From JAAZKI01 sp012799905 (GTDB lineage: Bacteria > Verrucomicrobiota > Lentisphaeria > Oligosphaerales > Oligosphaeraceae), in NCBI GenBank assembly GCA_050949415.1, contig JBMNFR010000003.1, forward strand, positions 23,569 to 87,568: a stretch of DNA of 64,000 bases. Direction: 5' to 3'. A program made the translations under genes and the position numbers. Of this stretch, positions 36,141-44,797 are shown piece after piece. Positions within the stretch are counted from its first letter, which is position 1, and each line of letters opens with the position of its first letter. The notes under the pieces are model-generated. The model had not been told where the DNA came from. It did not search any database and saw only the letters and a list, made by a program, of their open reading frames with translations.

Positions 36141-38194
36141 TCCTCCTCAATCCCCTGGGGGAAGTAAGCCATGTCATTAGTAATGAGCATCTGGTCGAAC
36201 ATGATGCCGTCTTCGCGGTTCAGCAAAGTAATCGTGTGCTTGCCAGCCGTGAGTTTGTACGTCTTCGGGGATTCCAGCCAATGCCAAGTGTGGTAGGTGC
36301 CATCATTGCCCACTGTCACCGAACGCGGCTCGTCATCGACTTTCACATTGATAGTGTTGCCGCAGGAGCCATCCCACCAAACCCGAAGCCAGATTTTGCA
36401 TTCCAGGTCAGACGGCGTCTCAAACTCGAAAACTGCGCCGCCGTATTCCATGGACGGCTCCTTGTCCGGCGGCGGAACACCCTTGCCGTCAAGAATCCGC
36501 AGGGCTGTCTGCTTCGCAGCCTGCGAGTCAGACACTTTTTCAAAGGGCGGCGTCATCGTCTTCACATCGCCGGCGTCAATGACCTTGAAGAAGTCGGCAG
36601 CAGCGACCACTGTGCTAGGCGTTACGGCGGCAGTGTCAACTTCGCTCCGAGGCCGCCGGGTCGAGGAGGCCATGCGGTCTTTCCGGGCGCCTGCCAGGGG
36701 GTCTTCCACCGGCTTGACGACCGCCACTACCGCCAGTATCAGCCCCAGAGCCGCACCGCTGACCAGCACCGATTTCCAACTAAGCAGCGTTGCCCGACGC
36801 AAATCCTCCCAGCGGTTCGGCAGCGAGGCCGAGGCCAGCGCCAGGGCGACAAACCAGCCAAGGCCGCGCGTCAACGGATCGCTGACGGTCATGCCGACCA
36901 TAAATACCATCAGGGACAGCGCGCCGCCCAAGGTCTGCACGTTGCCTTGCTTTGACTTGTAATAGCGCCGGAGTCCGTCTCCGGCAGCGGTCGCCAGAAG
37001 CAGGAAAAACAGGAATGCAGCCGGGATGCCGACCGTGCCGGCCAGGATGCCCCAGCCTGCCTGGGTATCGGTGTCAATGTCGTTAAAAATCGGGTTTGGC
37101 AGATCATCATAGCAGCGGCCGACGCACTCCTGGTAACGGCCGGAGCCTACTCCCGCCCACGGCACCCGTCCAGCCATGCGCAGCGCAGCCACGAAGTCCA
37201 GGTGATTGGTTTTCAACTCCCCGGGATAATCGCCGGTCTTCAAAGGGGAGAATGTCTCCTGCACGACCTGACGATGCTTTTCCGGCAGAACATGAGTTCC
37301 GACTCCAAACAGGATCGCCAGGGCGATCAAATTAACGGCCAAGGCGCGGCGTGAATGCAAGACCGCGCCAGCCAGCAGAGCCATCACAGCCAAAAACAGC
37401 ATCTGGCCATGTGCGATGCCAACCAGGACCACCACGGTGCCCAGCAAAACCGCCAAACAGCGGAAAAAACCAGGCTTGCGGCCGAACCACTGCGGCTGCA
37501 CCCAGGCCAGGGCCGCCGCCAGGAAGAAACTCAACGCCATCCGGCTCCGGAACAGCCCGGTGTAAGCTTCGCCAAAACCCCACGAGACCTTCAGCACGTC
37601 TGCTGGCGGCAAAACCATGCCGAAGCCGTACTGTTTGGCCTGCCAGAAGGCCAGCCCGAGATTGATAGCCAAGCCAACCGTCACTGTGGCCGCCGCCAGG
37701 CGCGGGGCGCTCTCGACCAGAAAACTCATGATCAGCAAGCCGCAGAAAAACTGCTGCACCAACTGCGCCATTTCCATCGCACCGCCCAGCCCAGAGCGCG
37801 ACACCAAGTTAGCCAGGGCAATGGCGGCCAGCGCAATAAGAGCCAGCATGGGGAAAAACACCCGTTGCCGATTGCGCCACTGATGAAATAGGAGTCCGAG
37901 CAAGGCAGCAGCAAAGCCAAGGTCAGCGACCCCGAGGCGCCCGCCCGCCACCGGCAGTTTAATCTGGTTGGCCATCAACAACAGAGCGAGACCGCAAAGC
38001 CAAATCAGCCAGCGGGGCGCAGTTGACGATGCCGTGGTCTCCGCATCGTCGCCGTCATCGCCGGTGTCCGGCCGAATGTCCTTGTCTTGAGGTTCCGGGC
38101 TGGCAGGTTCTGGCTGCCGCACTAACAAGGCCGGTTGAGATGTCCATTCTTCGGCTGCGGGATTGGACGGTGAATTATGGATATGGTCAGTCAT
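36137..38194 (-). CDS. O-antigen ligase/polymerase-like membrane protein with C-terminal beta domain
   Basis: 685 residues. A Pro/Glu/Asp-rich cytosolic N-terminus (1-60) precedes about ten to twelve hydrophobic helices between residues 62 and 490. The large periplasmic loop has the Wzy/WaaL-like pattern RVPWAGVGSGRYQECVG. These enzymes join polysaccharide chains to a carrier or lipid A core. After the last helix, residues about 570-685 form a soluble all-beta domain (FEFETPSDLECKIWLRVWWDG, then TYKLTAGKHTITLLNREDG) like a carbohydrate-binding or CBM6/35-type sandwich. That fusion is unusual. It overlaps the LolA-like gene by 4 bases. Confidence 0.75.
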   Translation of the reverse strand: MTDHIHNSPSNPAAEEWTSQPALLVRQPEPASPEPQDKDIRPDTGDDGDDAETTASSTAPRWLIWLCGLALLLMANQIKLPVAGGRLGVADLGFAAALLGLLFHQWRNRQRVFFPMLALIALAAIALANLVSRSGLGGAMEMAQLVQQFFCGLLIMSFLVESAPRLAAATVTVGLAINLGLAFWQAKQYGFGMVLPPADVLKVSWGFGEAYTGLFRSRMALSFFLAAALAWVQPQWFGRKPGFFRCLAVLLGTVVVLVGIAHGQMLFLAVMALLAGAVLHSRRALAVNLIALAILFGVGTHVLPEKHRQVVQETFSPLKTGDYPGELKTNHLDFVAALRMAGRVPWAGVGSGRYQECVGRCYDDLPNPIFNDIDTDTQAGWGILAGTVGIPAAFLFFLLLATAAGDGLRRYYKSKQGNVQTLGGALSLMVFMVGMTVSDPLTRGLGWFVALALASASLPNRWEDLRRATLLSWKSVLVSGAALGLILAVVAVVKPVEDPLAGARKDRMASSTRRPRSEVDTAAVTPSTVVAAADFFKVIDAGDVKTMTPPFEKVSDSQAAKQTALRILDGKGVPPPDKEPSMEYGGAVFEFETPSDLECKIWLRVWWDGSCGNTINVKVDDEPRSVTVGNDGTYHTWHWLESPKTYKLTAGKHTITLLNREDGIMFDQMLITNDMAYFPQGIEEE

Positions 38195-38517
38195 AAGTCA
38201 AATTTTCCTGGTCCGAGATTCTGCAAGATTGAAGGCCAGCGCTGCCGCGTCGTCAGACCTTATTACGATATGTGCATGAAAACGGACGGCCAAAACAATT
38301 TATTGGAATCCGTCTGAAAAGCCTCCTAATGAAACCCAAGGCGTGAGACTGGCTGGAAGACGGGAAAGCCGTTGACCGCAAGAAGAACGGCGCAAATGGT
38401 GGGCTTCATGGCCTTGATGTCGCCTCAAGCACGGCGCAAACAGCTTTCGCCAAGTTCATTCCCGCAGCCGACCATGAATTCTCTTCGCCGACCATGGCTT
38501 CCTCGCGCGCGACCATA

Positions 38518-38673
38518 GGATGGAGGCCCCCTTAGGGTGGGGGGGGCTTGATTTTCTGAACCCGCAGGAAAAATAGGCCACAAAACGCCTTTTTTCAAGC
38601 TGTTTTCGAAAGAATCATAGTGATTTTGTGCTTGAGCATGATTTTGATTGTGCGCAAACATCATGCTTTCCAT
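38518..38673 (-). repeat. Dispersed intergenic repeat, copy B
   Basis: Minus-strand counterpart of 351-508, with the same order of blocks. It lies between the O-antigen-ligase-like gene and the IS4-family transposase. The rest of the 38195-38781 gap (38195-38517) has no ORF; it reads like degraded coding sequence but I cannot identify it. Confidence 0.75.
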
Positions 38674-38781
38674 ACACTATCAGCCAATTTCTTGTTTTTT
38701 AGGGGGGGGATTTTCTTTAAGTCAACGCTTTTGTGCCGCCTCTACGAGGCTCAGGCTTGGGGGGACTTCACCCCATAGGCG

Positions 38782-39888
38782 CTAACTTGTTTCCTTGGCG
38801 AAGAATTCTCCCATGGCAAAAAATGCTTCCATTTGCATGAGTCTTTTTCGCGGCAGCTGCCGGAGCATCCTTCTGAACGTATTCCAGTTCGCCTTGAGAT
38901 CAGCCAGCCTAATCACTGGCGTAATCCATTGTTTCACGATGTGATATAACGCCTTGAATTCGCTCCACGAACTTCTTCGTGCCGCCTGAACAAGCCACGG
39001 CTCTCCAGGGGGAAAAAGCTCCCAGGTGGGAGCTGATGCGTTCCAGCAAAAGTGTAATAAACATTTTACCGTACAGCCAGGCCCTTGCGCTGCTGTCCGT
39101 GTACTTTGGCAGCGCCCCAATCCTGGCTATGCTCTTGAGTCTTTTGAACGCAAGCTCCACCTGCCACCGGAGCCTGTACAGTTCAAGGATTTTCTCCAGA
39201 CTGAAAACCTCCCGGGGCAACGTCGTTATCAGGACAATGAAATCGCATGCGAGAAGCGTAAGCTTGGTGGGCGTCCTCTGTTTCTTTGAAGAATCGCGGT
39301 ACACTTTTCTTCTGGCGCGTGCCGCCGATTCGTCGTTTTTTCGGATGATGCAGACGCGGCACTGCAGCCTATCGCCTGGCGTGTCGCCATGAATGAAGAC
39401 ACTGGCCTCGCCGCACATCCCCTCGCGTGGATGTGCCTTGAAAAAACGTCCAATGTCGAAAGCGCTCCCGTCCTCGTTATACAAAGGAAGAGCGCCGCTA
39501 TTCCAGCGGACGCAAATGTATCCGCCTTTCATCGCTACATACTTGATACTGTTGAATCTGCAGAATCCCCGGTCGCCCAACATGATATCACCCGGATTAA
39601 TTTCAAACTGCTCCAGCCCCTCGCCCGTGCCTTTGCCCTCCGCCTTGGTAATCTTGAAGGAGTCGCACTCCATGTCTGACAGCGAATAGCTGTAATGCAG
39701 CCTCCACTGCGTGCCGAACTGTCCTGGCTCCTTGACGAGCGTGCCGTCAACCACGCGGACGCGGTACTGGGCGAAATCTGCGTTGCACTTGGCCTCGACG
39801 AGCATTTCTGCGCAAAGCTCCTTGAACATGTCGCCACTTTTGCGGAGGCGTTTCAGCAGAGCCACATCGCTTAGCCCATCTTTCGCAA
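38782..39888 (-). pseudogene. IS4-family transposase, truncated at the N-terminus and frameshifted
   Basis: The frame 39865-38909 has the DDE core: VVDGTL (first Asp), MLGDRGF (second Asp) and the Y-(2)-R-(3)-E-(6)-K signature in YRLRWQVELAFKRLKS. The natural C-terminus (SSWSEFKALYHIVKQW through GEFFAKETS) is in another frame ending at 38782, so a shift lies between about 38960 and 39010. The family usually has 100 or more residues before the first Asp; here the coding similarity fades near 39888, next to the IS1634-like element. The element is therefore inactive. No TIR of its own could be fixed. Confidence 0.82.
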
Positions 39889-42053
39889 AACGGTCATTTT
39901 TATTTTTTTTAAAAAAATAATTTCGTGCTCAACATAGGCCTACCCATTATTCGCTCAGGTAGGAAATCTTCTTGAAATTTGCTTTTGTTGTGCCTGTGGG
40001 ATTTTGGGCAGTTTCTTGATATGCACTCCTTCGAGTATATATTTACCCGCAACACAATTTACTTATGCTGCGAAGGAAGGCACAAGATGTACTTCAGGGA
40101 AAAAAAGACAAAAAACAGCACTTTGCTTCAACTGGTTCGCGGCGACCGTGGCCAGGACGGGAAGGTTCGGCAGAAGGTAATCCTTCCCCTCGGCGGCGTC
40201 AACATTCCCGTAGCCTTCCGCCGCGAGGTGGCGGCGCATGTAGAAAATATCATCAATGGGCAGACTGGCCTTTGGCCTCTCAAGCCCAAAGTGGCAGCTT
40301 GGGTTGACCTGGTTGTGGATCGCTTGGAGGCGGAGGGGAAAATCAACCTCGCCACCCAGAAAATAGTCCGCAAGCCTCTTCCCGACGGCCAAGTTGCCGA
40401 CAACGTAATTCTTGACGACATCACCCATGAACGCAGCACGCAAATCGGCGTGCTTCTTCCGCCTGAACGTGCCTGGGAATGCCTTGGCCTGAGCGACTTT
40501 CTCATTGACAAAGGCGTTTCCCCCAGGCATATAAGGACGGCCAAGGCCATAGTGTTCAATAGGCTGGTGGAACCGTGCAGCGAAAACGAAGGGCCCTCCT
40601 GGGCCCGCGTCGTGGCGCTGGACGAATTGCTTGGGGATGCCGTGAGTCGCTATGGCAGGGACACCTTCTACCGCGCCGGGGACAGCCTTTTTGCCCATTG
40701 CGATGAAATGGAAAAGCACTTGCGCCAGCGGGAGGCCGACCTCTTTGGCTTCGGCAACACGATCCTTCTGTATGATCTTACCAATAGCTACTTTGAGGGC
40801 AAATGCACGATCAACCCCAAGGCAAAGCGAAGCGTGAACAGCAAGGAGAATCGCACCGACTGCCCGCTTCTTTCCCTGGGGCTGGTGCTCAATGTCCAAG
40901 GCTTTCCCATTGTGCACAAGGTGTTCGCCGGCAACATCTGCGACAGCAAGACACTGCTCGATATCGTGAAGTCGCTTCACGAGGCGTCCGGCATCCCGAC
41001 GCGCCCCACTGTCGTACTCGACAGCGGCATTGCGACAAAAGACAACCTTGCCGCGCTCCTGGAGAACAACTATGATTATCTGGTGAACGGCAAAAGGATT
41101 ACCCGGCAGAATTTTGCGGATGACTTCGCCAGCGTCGACGACTTTGAAGTCGTGGGCGGACGGGACGACAAAAAGCCGGTGTACGTCAAGAAGATATTGC
41201 AGGGGGACGAGGTGCTGCTGCTCTGCCGGAGCGAGGATCGGAAGGCCAAGGAGGACGCCATGGTGAGCAAGGTCGAGGAGCGATACCTGGATGCGCTCGC
41301 CAAGCTCGCCGGCAGGATCGCCAAAAATGATGCGAGACTGCGCCTTGGCAACGAAAAGGACGGTCCGGCGCAAGTTAACCGGTGCATCGGGAAAATCGCC
41401 TCCAGGTACACACGCGCATCCAAGTTCTATACCGTGTCCTACGATTCGAAGGGGAGGAAATTGTCCTGGGTGCGTGACGACGACGAATACCGGGAGTCCG
41501 GCGAGCTGCATGGCTGCTACTACCTGCGCACAAGCAGGCTCGACCTCCCTGATGATGACATCTGGCTTACATACATTATGCTGACCAGAGTCGAGGCGGC
41601 ATTCCGCCTTCTCAAGGGGGACTTGGGACTCAGGCCCATATACCACAGAAAGGAGGAACGCTGTGATACGCATATTTGGATCACCGTCCTTGCCTACCAT
41701 TTGCTTCGGTGGATTGAGTACTCGCTGGAACTCGCGGGCATGGGCATGACCTACCAGGCCATGCGCCGCATCCTGCAAACGCACTGCTATACAACAATTC
41801 TGGTTCCCTGCAAGGACGGGCGGATGTATTCGATTCGCCGTGCCGGCAGGCCTGACGAAAGGCAAAAAAGCATTTACCAGGCGCTTGGCATAGACCTGAA
41901 CTCGCTTCCTGTCCGCAAGGAAGTGATTGAACCGGTCATCGCCAATGGCCAATAAATTATCCCTTATTGCTCTCATATAATCCAGGAGATCTGAACGCCT
42001 CGTTGTGCCTGTTTCCTACTTGGCGGCATATAAAATTGCGAAAGATGGGCTAA
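39871..42053 (+). mobile_element. IS1634-like insertion region with flanking inverted repeats
   Basis: TTAGCCCATCTTTCGCAA at 39871-39888 is repeated exactly in inverse orientation at 42036-42053. Inside it, GTAGGAAA (39959-39966) is inverted as TTTCCTAC (42012-42019), and an 11-base direct repeat GTTGTGCCTGT occurs at 39987-39997 and 42002-42012. The direct repeats would suit a target duplication around a 2,004-bp element (39998-42001). The outer inverted copy on the left belongs to the IS4 transposase frame, so the true ends are unresolved. Confidence 0.55.
40087..41955 (+). CDS. IS1634-family transposase
   Basis: 622 residues, intact, of normal length for IS1634 (IS4-related) transposases. 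DDE-type motifs are LLYDLTNSYFEG, VVLDSGIATKDNL with the second Asp, and the C-terminal glutamate region MLTRVEAAFRLLKGDLGLRPIYH. The ATG at 40087 follows GAAGGAAGG; a longer frame from 39979 covers non-conserved sequence. It catalyses cut-and-paste movement of its own element. Being intact beside a broken IS4 gene and a truncated host gene, it is the newest insertion here. Confidence 0.93.
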   Translation: MYFREKKTKNSTLLQLVRGDRGQDGKVRQKVILPLGGVNIPVAFRREVAAHVENIINGQTGLWPLKPKVAAWVDLVVDRLEAEGKINLATQKIVRKPLPDGQVADNVILDDITHERSTQIGVLLPPERAWECLGLSDFLIDKGVSPRHIRTAKAIVFNRLVEPCSENEGPSWARVVALDELLGDAVSRYGRDTFYRAGDSLFAHCDEMEKHLRQREADLFGFGNTILLYDLTNSYFEGKCTINPKAKRSVNSKENRTDCPLLSLGLVLNVQGFPIVHKVFAGNICDSKTLLDIVKSLHEASGIPTRPTVVLDSGIATKDNLAALLENNYDYLVNGKRITRQNFADDFASVDDFEVVGGRDDKKPVYVKKILQGDEVLLLCRSEDRKAKEDAMVSKVEERYLDALAKLAGRIAKNDARLRLGNEKDGPAQVNRCIGKIASRYTRASKFYTVSYDSKGRKLSWVRDDDEYRESGELHGCYYLRTSRLDLPDDDIWLTYIMLTRVEAAFRLLKGDLGLRPIYHRKEERCDTHIWITVLAYHLLRWIEYSLELAGMGMTYQAMRRILQTHCYTTILVPCKDGRMYSIRRAGRPDERQKSIYQALGIDLNSLPVRKEVIEPVIANGQ

Positions 42054-42777
42054 CTTCCATCTGGAAATGGAATCGCTTAGGCGCACGGTCAACTATCCTC
42101 GGCTGACTCTCAACGATCAGGAAATACTTTACCGGGGCTTCCTCGAACCGGGCGACAAACTTCTGCTCTACCCGGGAGTCAAGGCAACGCTGGTCAATCC
42201 CCCCTTGATATCGGAAAAAACTGCGCACTTTGATCGGGATGACGCCGACACCGAACGGGTGTTTGAGGACGGGTACCTGGTTTTCAGCAGCCCGGCCTTC
42301 AGAGTCAAAGCAGGACGTGAGTATGTTTTCACCATCACCGGATTTGTGGCGAACAATGGCATTCTCAATAGTTTTGTCGAATTCACTGGCAAACGGAATG
42401 GAAAGCCGCACACGGAAAGCGTACGATATTTCAATCCGCTGGGCAAGGAATTGAGCACCGCGCGCCTGAACGTGCAGGTTCCGGATTTTGATGCCAACAG
42501 CGAAATCAAGGCACCGGTGCGCTTTTTCCGGCACGAGAGAACCGGACAACTGCATTTGCGGGAATTCAACTTCCTGGACAGCGAAAACCGGGAACATGAT
42601 GTCACTGACCGCTTGGACGGCTTTCTCAACTTGCCAGCCAACGCCATTCTGACAGTTGCCTATGATGACCGTGACGAGCCGAACTTCTGGCAGGCGCCGT
42701 TATTGAAGCTCAAGTTGATTGATAGCAATGAAATACAACAAGTCAACGTCCAACGCAAGGGCGGCGGGGACTTCTAA
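42049..42777 (+). pseudogene. Truncated first copy of a tandem secreted-protein family
   Basis: Codons from about 42052 (NFHLEMESLRRTV) to the TAA at 42777 match the last 240 residues of the full-length third copy (44798-47047), including the ending KGGGDF. The signal peptide and the first two thirds are missing; the sequence starts exactly where the IS-associated inverted repeat ends. The ATG at 42067 is internal and has no SD. The spacer to the next gene (42778-42851) is itself homologous to the spacer between copies two and three, so the array arose by duplication of gene plus spacer. Confidence 0.88.
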
Positions 42778-42851
42778 AGCAGTTACAAAAGCAGCTGACA
42801 TTTTCTTTTCCCTTATTTGTGCAATCACATTCTATTTCGGAGGAATTTTTT

Positions 42852-44723
42852 ATGTTGAAAAAGGCATGGTTATCGCTTTTGCTTCTGTCTATACTTGGAG
42901 TACAAGCCCAGCAGGCTGATCACTACTGGCAATGGGGCTGGGGTTCTTACGGCTCAGGGTCGATCGAAGATATCGCCCGCTTTGACTGGTCTTTTGTGAA
43001 CTTCGGCAATATTGCTGACAATGAACAGACGGTTGCGCACCTGAATGAGATCCTTCGCGTGAACCCCAACCACCGCTTTGTCATCCGCATCTGGCCAATT
43101 TTGGGCATCGGGAAACTGCGAAACAACCGCTACCAGGCCACCCTTTGGGATTATTTCTACCGGCCGGAAGTCAAGGAAAGAATAAGAGGAAAAATCCGGC
43201 ATCAGTTTGAGCTTCTGCACAATGGCCTGAGCAATCCCGAGGCAATCATCGGCATGACTTATCTGGAAGAAGTGCCGCAGCATTTCACCAGCTGTCCCTT
43301 CAAATCCAAGATCACCCAAGCCTTCATGCCCTGGGACATGGCGCCTTTTGAAAAGGAAATCCGGGCGGAGCTGGGTCACCCGTTTGACATCAGCAAAGAG
43401 GAGAACGCCCTCTGGTGGGGCAAGAAATACTGCCAGTATTTCAATGAAATGCACCAGTACATGCGGTCAATAGCACCACCGAACTGCAAAATCCTCTATT
43501 GGCAGGCGACCTACTACAACACCCTGAACCGCACCGATAAAAAGCTGTTTGAGAATGGCGTGCTTCCCTTCCATATCGAAGACCTGCTGAAAGAGGGCAA
43601 CTGCGATGGCATTTTCGGCTATCCGAACAACGACCTGATCTGGCAAAAACAGACTATGGATATTGTGCAGAAACATAACTGCCTGTTCTTCAGCCAGGTC
43701 TCCACCCCCGCCGGCATGCGACTGACCGGCTTCAGCGACACCGTAGAACGGGCGATGGTGAAACACCCCGGCAACCTGGGGACATTTGTATATGTTGGCA
43801 GTGATCAGAATATTCATGCCTGGAATATGATTCCCGAGTTCAAGGGCAAAACTAATGTGCATATCGATGATATGCTACGCTGGCTCGGGCACCGCTATCA
43901 GATTGGCATGCCGGTGGTCAAGCAAATACTGAAGCCGCGGCTCTATCTGGAATATGACTTCCGAAACAAGGCGCCCGGAGACTATGCCACAGTCTCGGCG
44001 ACACTCTACAATCCCCGCAACAAATCCTGGTTCGGCGGCAACGAAGATGAGACCACCCTGAAAAACGTGGAATTGGAACTGTCCGGCATTCCGGACGACT
44101 ACGTACTGCCGCCAGAGGCTAACAGCCCCCGCGTGCTGCATATCGAAAACCTGGGCGGCGAGGAAGTGATAGAAGCAACCTGGTGGCTGCAAAAAGAGAA
44201 GGAAAGCGACAGTTTTTCACCGAAACAGCTGCAAGTCGCAGCCCAGGCCGACGGCGTGGAAAAAACCGTGCAAAGCGCGGAGGGAATGCAGCAAAGCCGC
44301 AGCATGAATACTGAACACACTGTCTCCCGTACGGGAGAACGCTGGCTGATGATAACCAGCGGCAGCCGAAAATCCCAATTCCACCTGGAACTGCAATCAC
44401 TCAGGCGCCCTGTCAGCTATCCACGGCTGACCATAAACGACCAGGAAATAGTTTACCGGGACAGCCTCGGGCGGGGTGACAAGCTCCGGCTCTACCCAGG
44501 AGTCAAGGCAACGCTGCTGACATCGGGCGAAAACCGGGAAATTGATGTCACCAACCGTCTGGACGGCTTTCTCAACCTGCCTGCCAACGCCGTCCTGACC
44601 GTTACCTACGATGACCGCGACGAGCCGAACTTCTGGCTGGCGCCGTTATTAAGGCTCAAGCTTGTTGATAGCAGTGAAATACAACAGACTGACAAGCAAC
44701 GCCAGGGCGGCGGGGACTTCTAA
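42852..44723 (+). CDS. Secreted protein of unknown function, tandem copy 2 (internal module lost)
   Basis: 623 residues from the ATG after GGAGGAA; a signal peptide (LSLLLLSILGVQAQ) sends it out of the cytosol. Residues about 20-330 look like an alpha/beta barrel (HYWQWGWGSYG, FVIRIWPILG, VSTPAGMRLTGFSDT), so a glycosidase is possible. Residues about 340-560 are beta-rich. Relative to copy 3 it lacks about 126 residues near the C-terminus; the sequence jumps from KATLL to GENREIDV in frame. It ends QGGGDF. Bases 43405-43999 are identical to 45351-45945 of copy 3. I do not recognise the family. Confidence 0.82.
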   Translation: MLKKAWLSLLLLSILGVQAQQADHYWQWGWGSYGSGSIEDIARFDWSFVNFGNIADNEQTVAHLNEILRVNPNHRFVIRIWPILGIGKLRNNRYQATLWDYFYRPEVKERIRGKIRHQFELLHNGLSNPEAIIGMTYLEEVPQHFTSCPFKSKITQAFMPWDMAPFEKEIRAELGHPFDISKEENALWWGKKYCQYFNEMHQYMRSIAPPNCKILYWQATYYNTLNRTDKKLFENGVLPFHIEDLLKEGNCDGIFGYPNNDLIWQKQTMDIVQKHNCLFFSQVSTPAGMRLTGFSDTVERAMVKHPGNLGTFVYVGSDQNIHAWNMIPEFKGKTNVHIDDMLRWLGHRYQIGMPVVKQILKPRLYLEYDFRNKAPGDYATVSATLYNPRNKSWFGGNEDETTLKNVELELSGIPDDYVLPPEANSPRVLHIENLGGEEVIEATWWLQKEKESDSFSPKQLQVAAQADGVEKTVQSAEGMQQSRSMNTEHTVSRTGERWLMITSGSRKSQFHLELQSLRRPVSYPRLTINDQEIVYRDSLGRGDKLRLYPGVKATLLTSGENREIDVTNRLDGFLNLPANAVLTVTYDDRDEPNFWLAPLLRLKLVDSSEIQQTDKQRQGGGDF

Positions 44724-44797
44724 AACGGCTACGAAAACTGCTGACATTTTCTTTTCCCTTGATTTGTGCAACCACATTCTATTTCGGAGAACTTTTT

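Noticed and set aside
40063..41976. 637-codon open frame on the minus strand opposite the IS1634-like transposase
   Set aside because: It mirrors the whole transposase gene, shows no protein-family features, and owes its length to biased codon use on the other strand.
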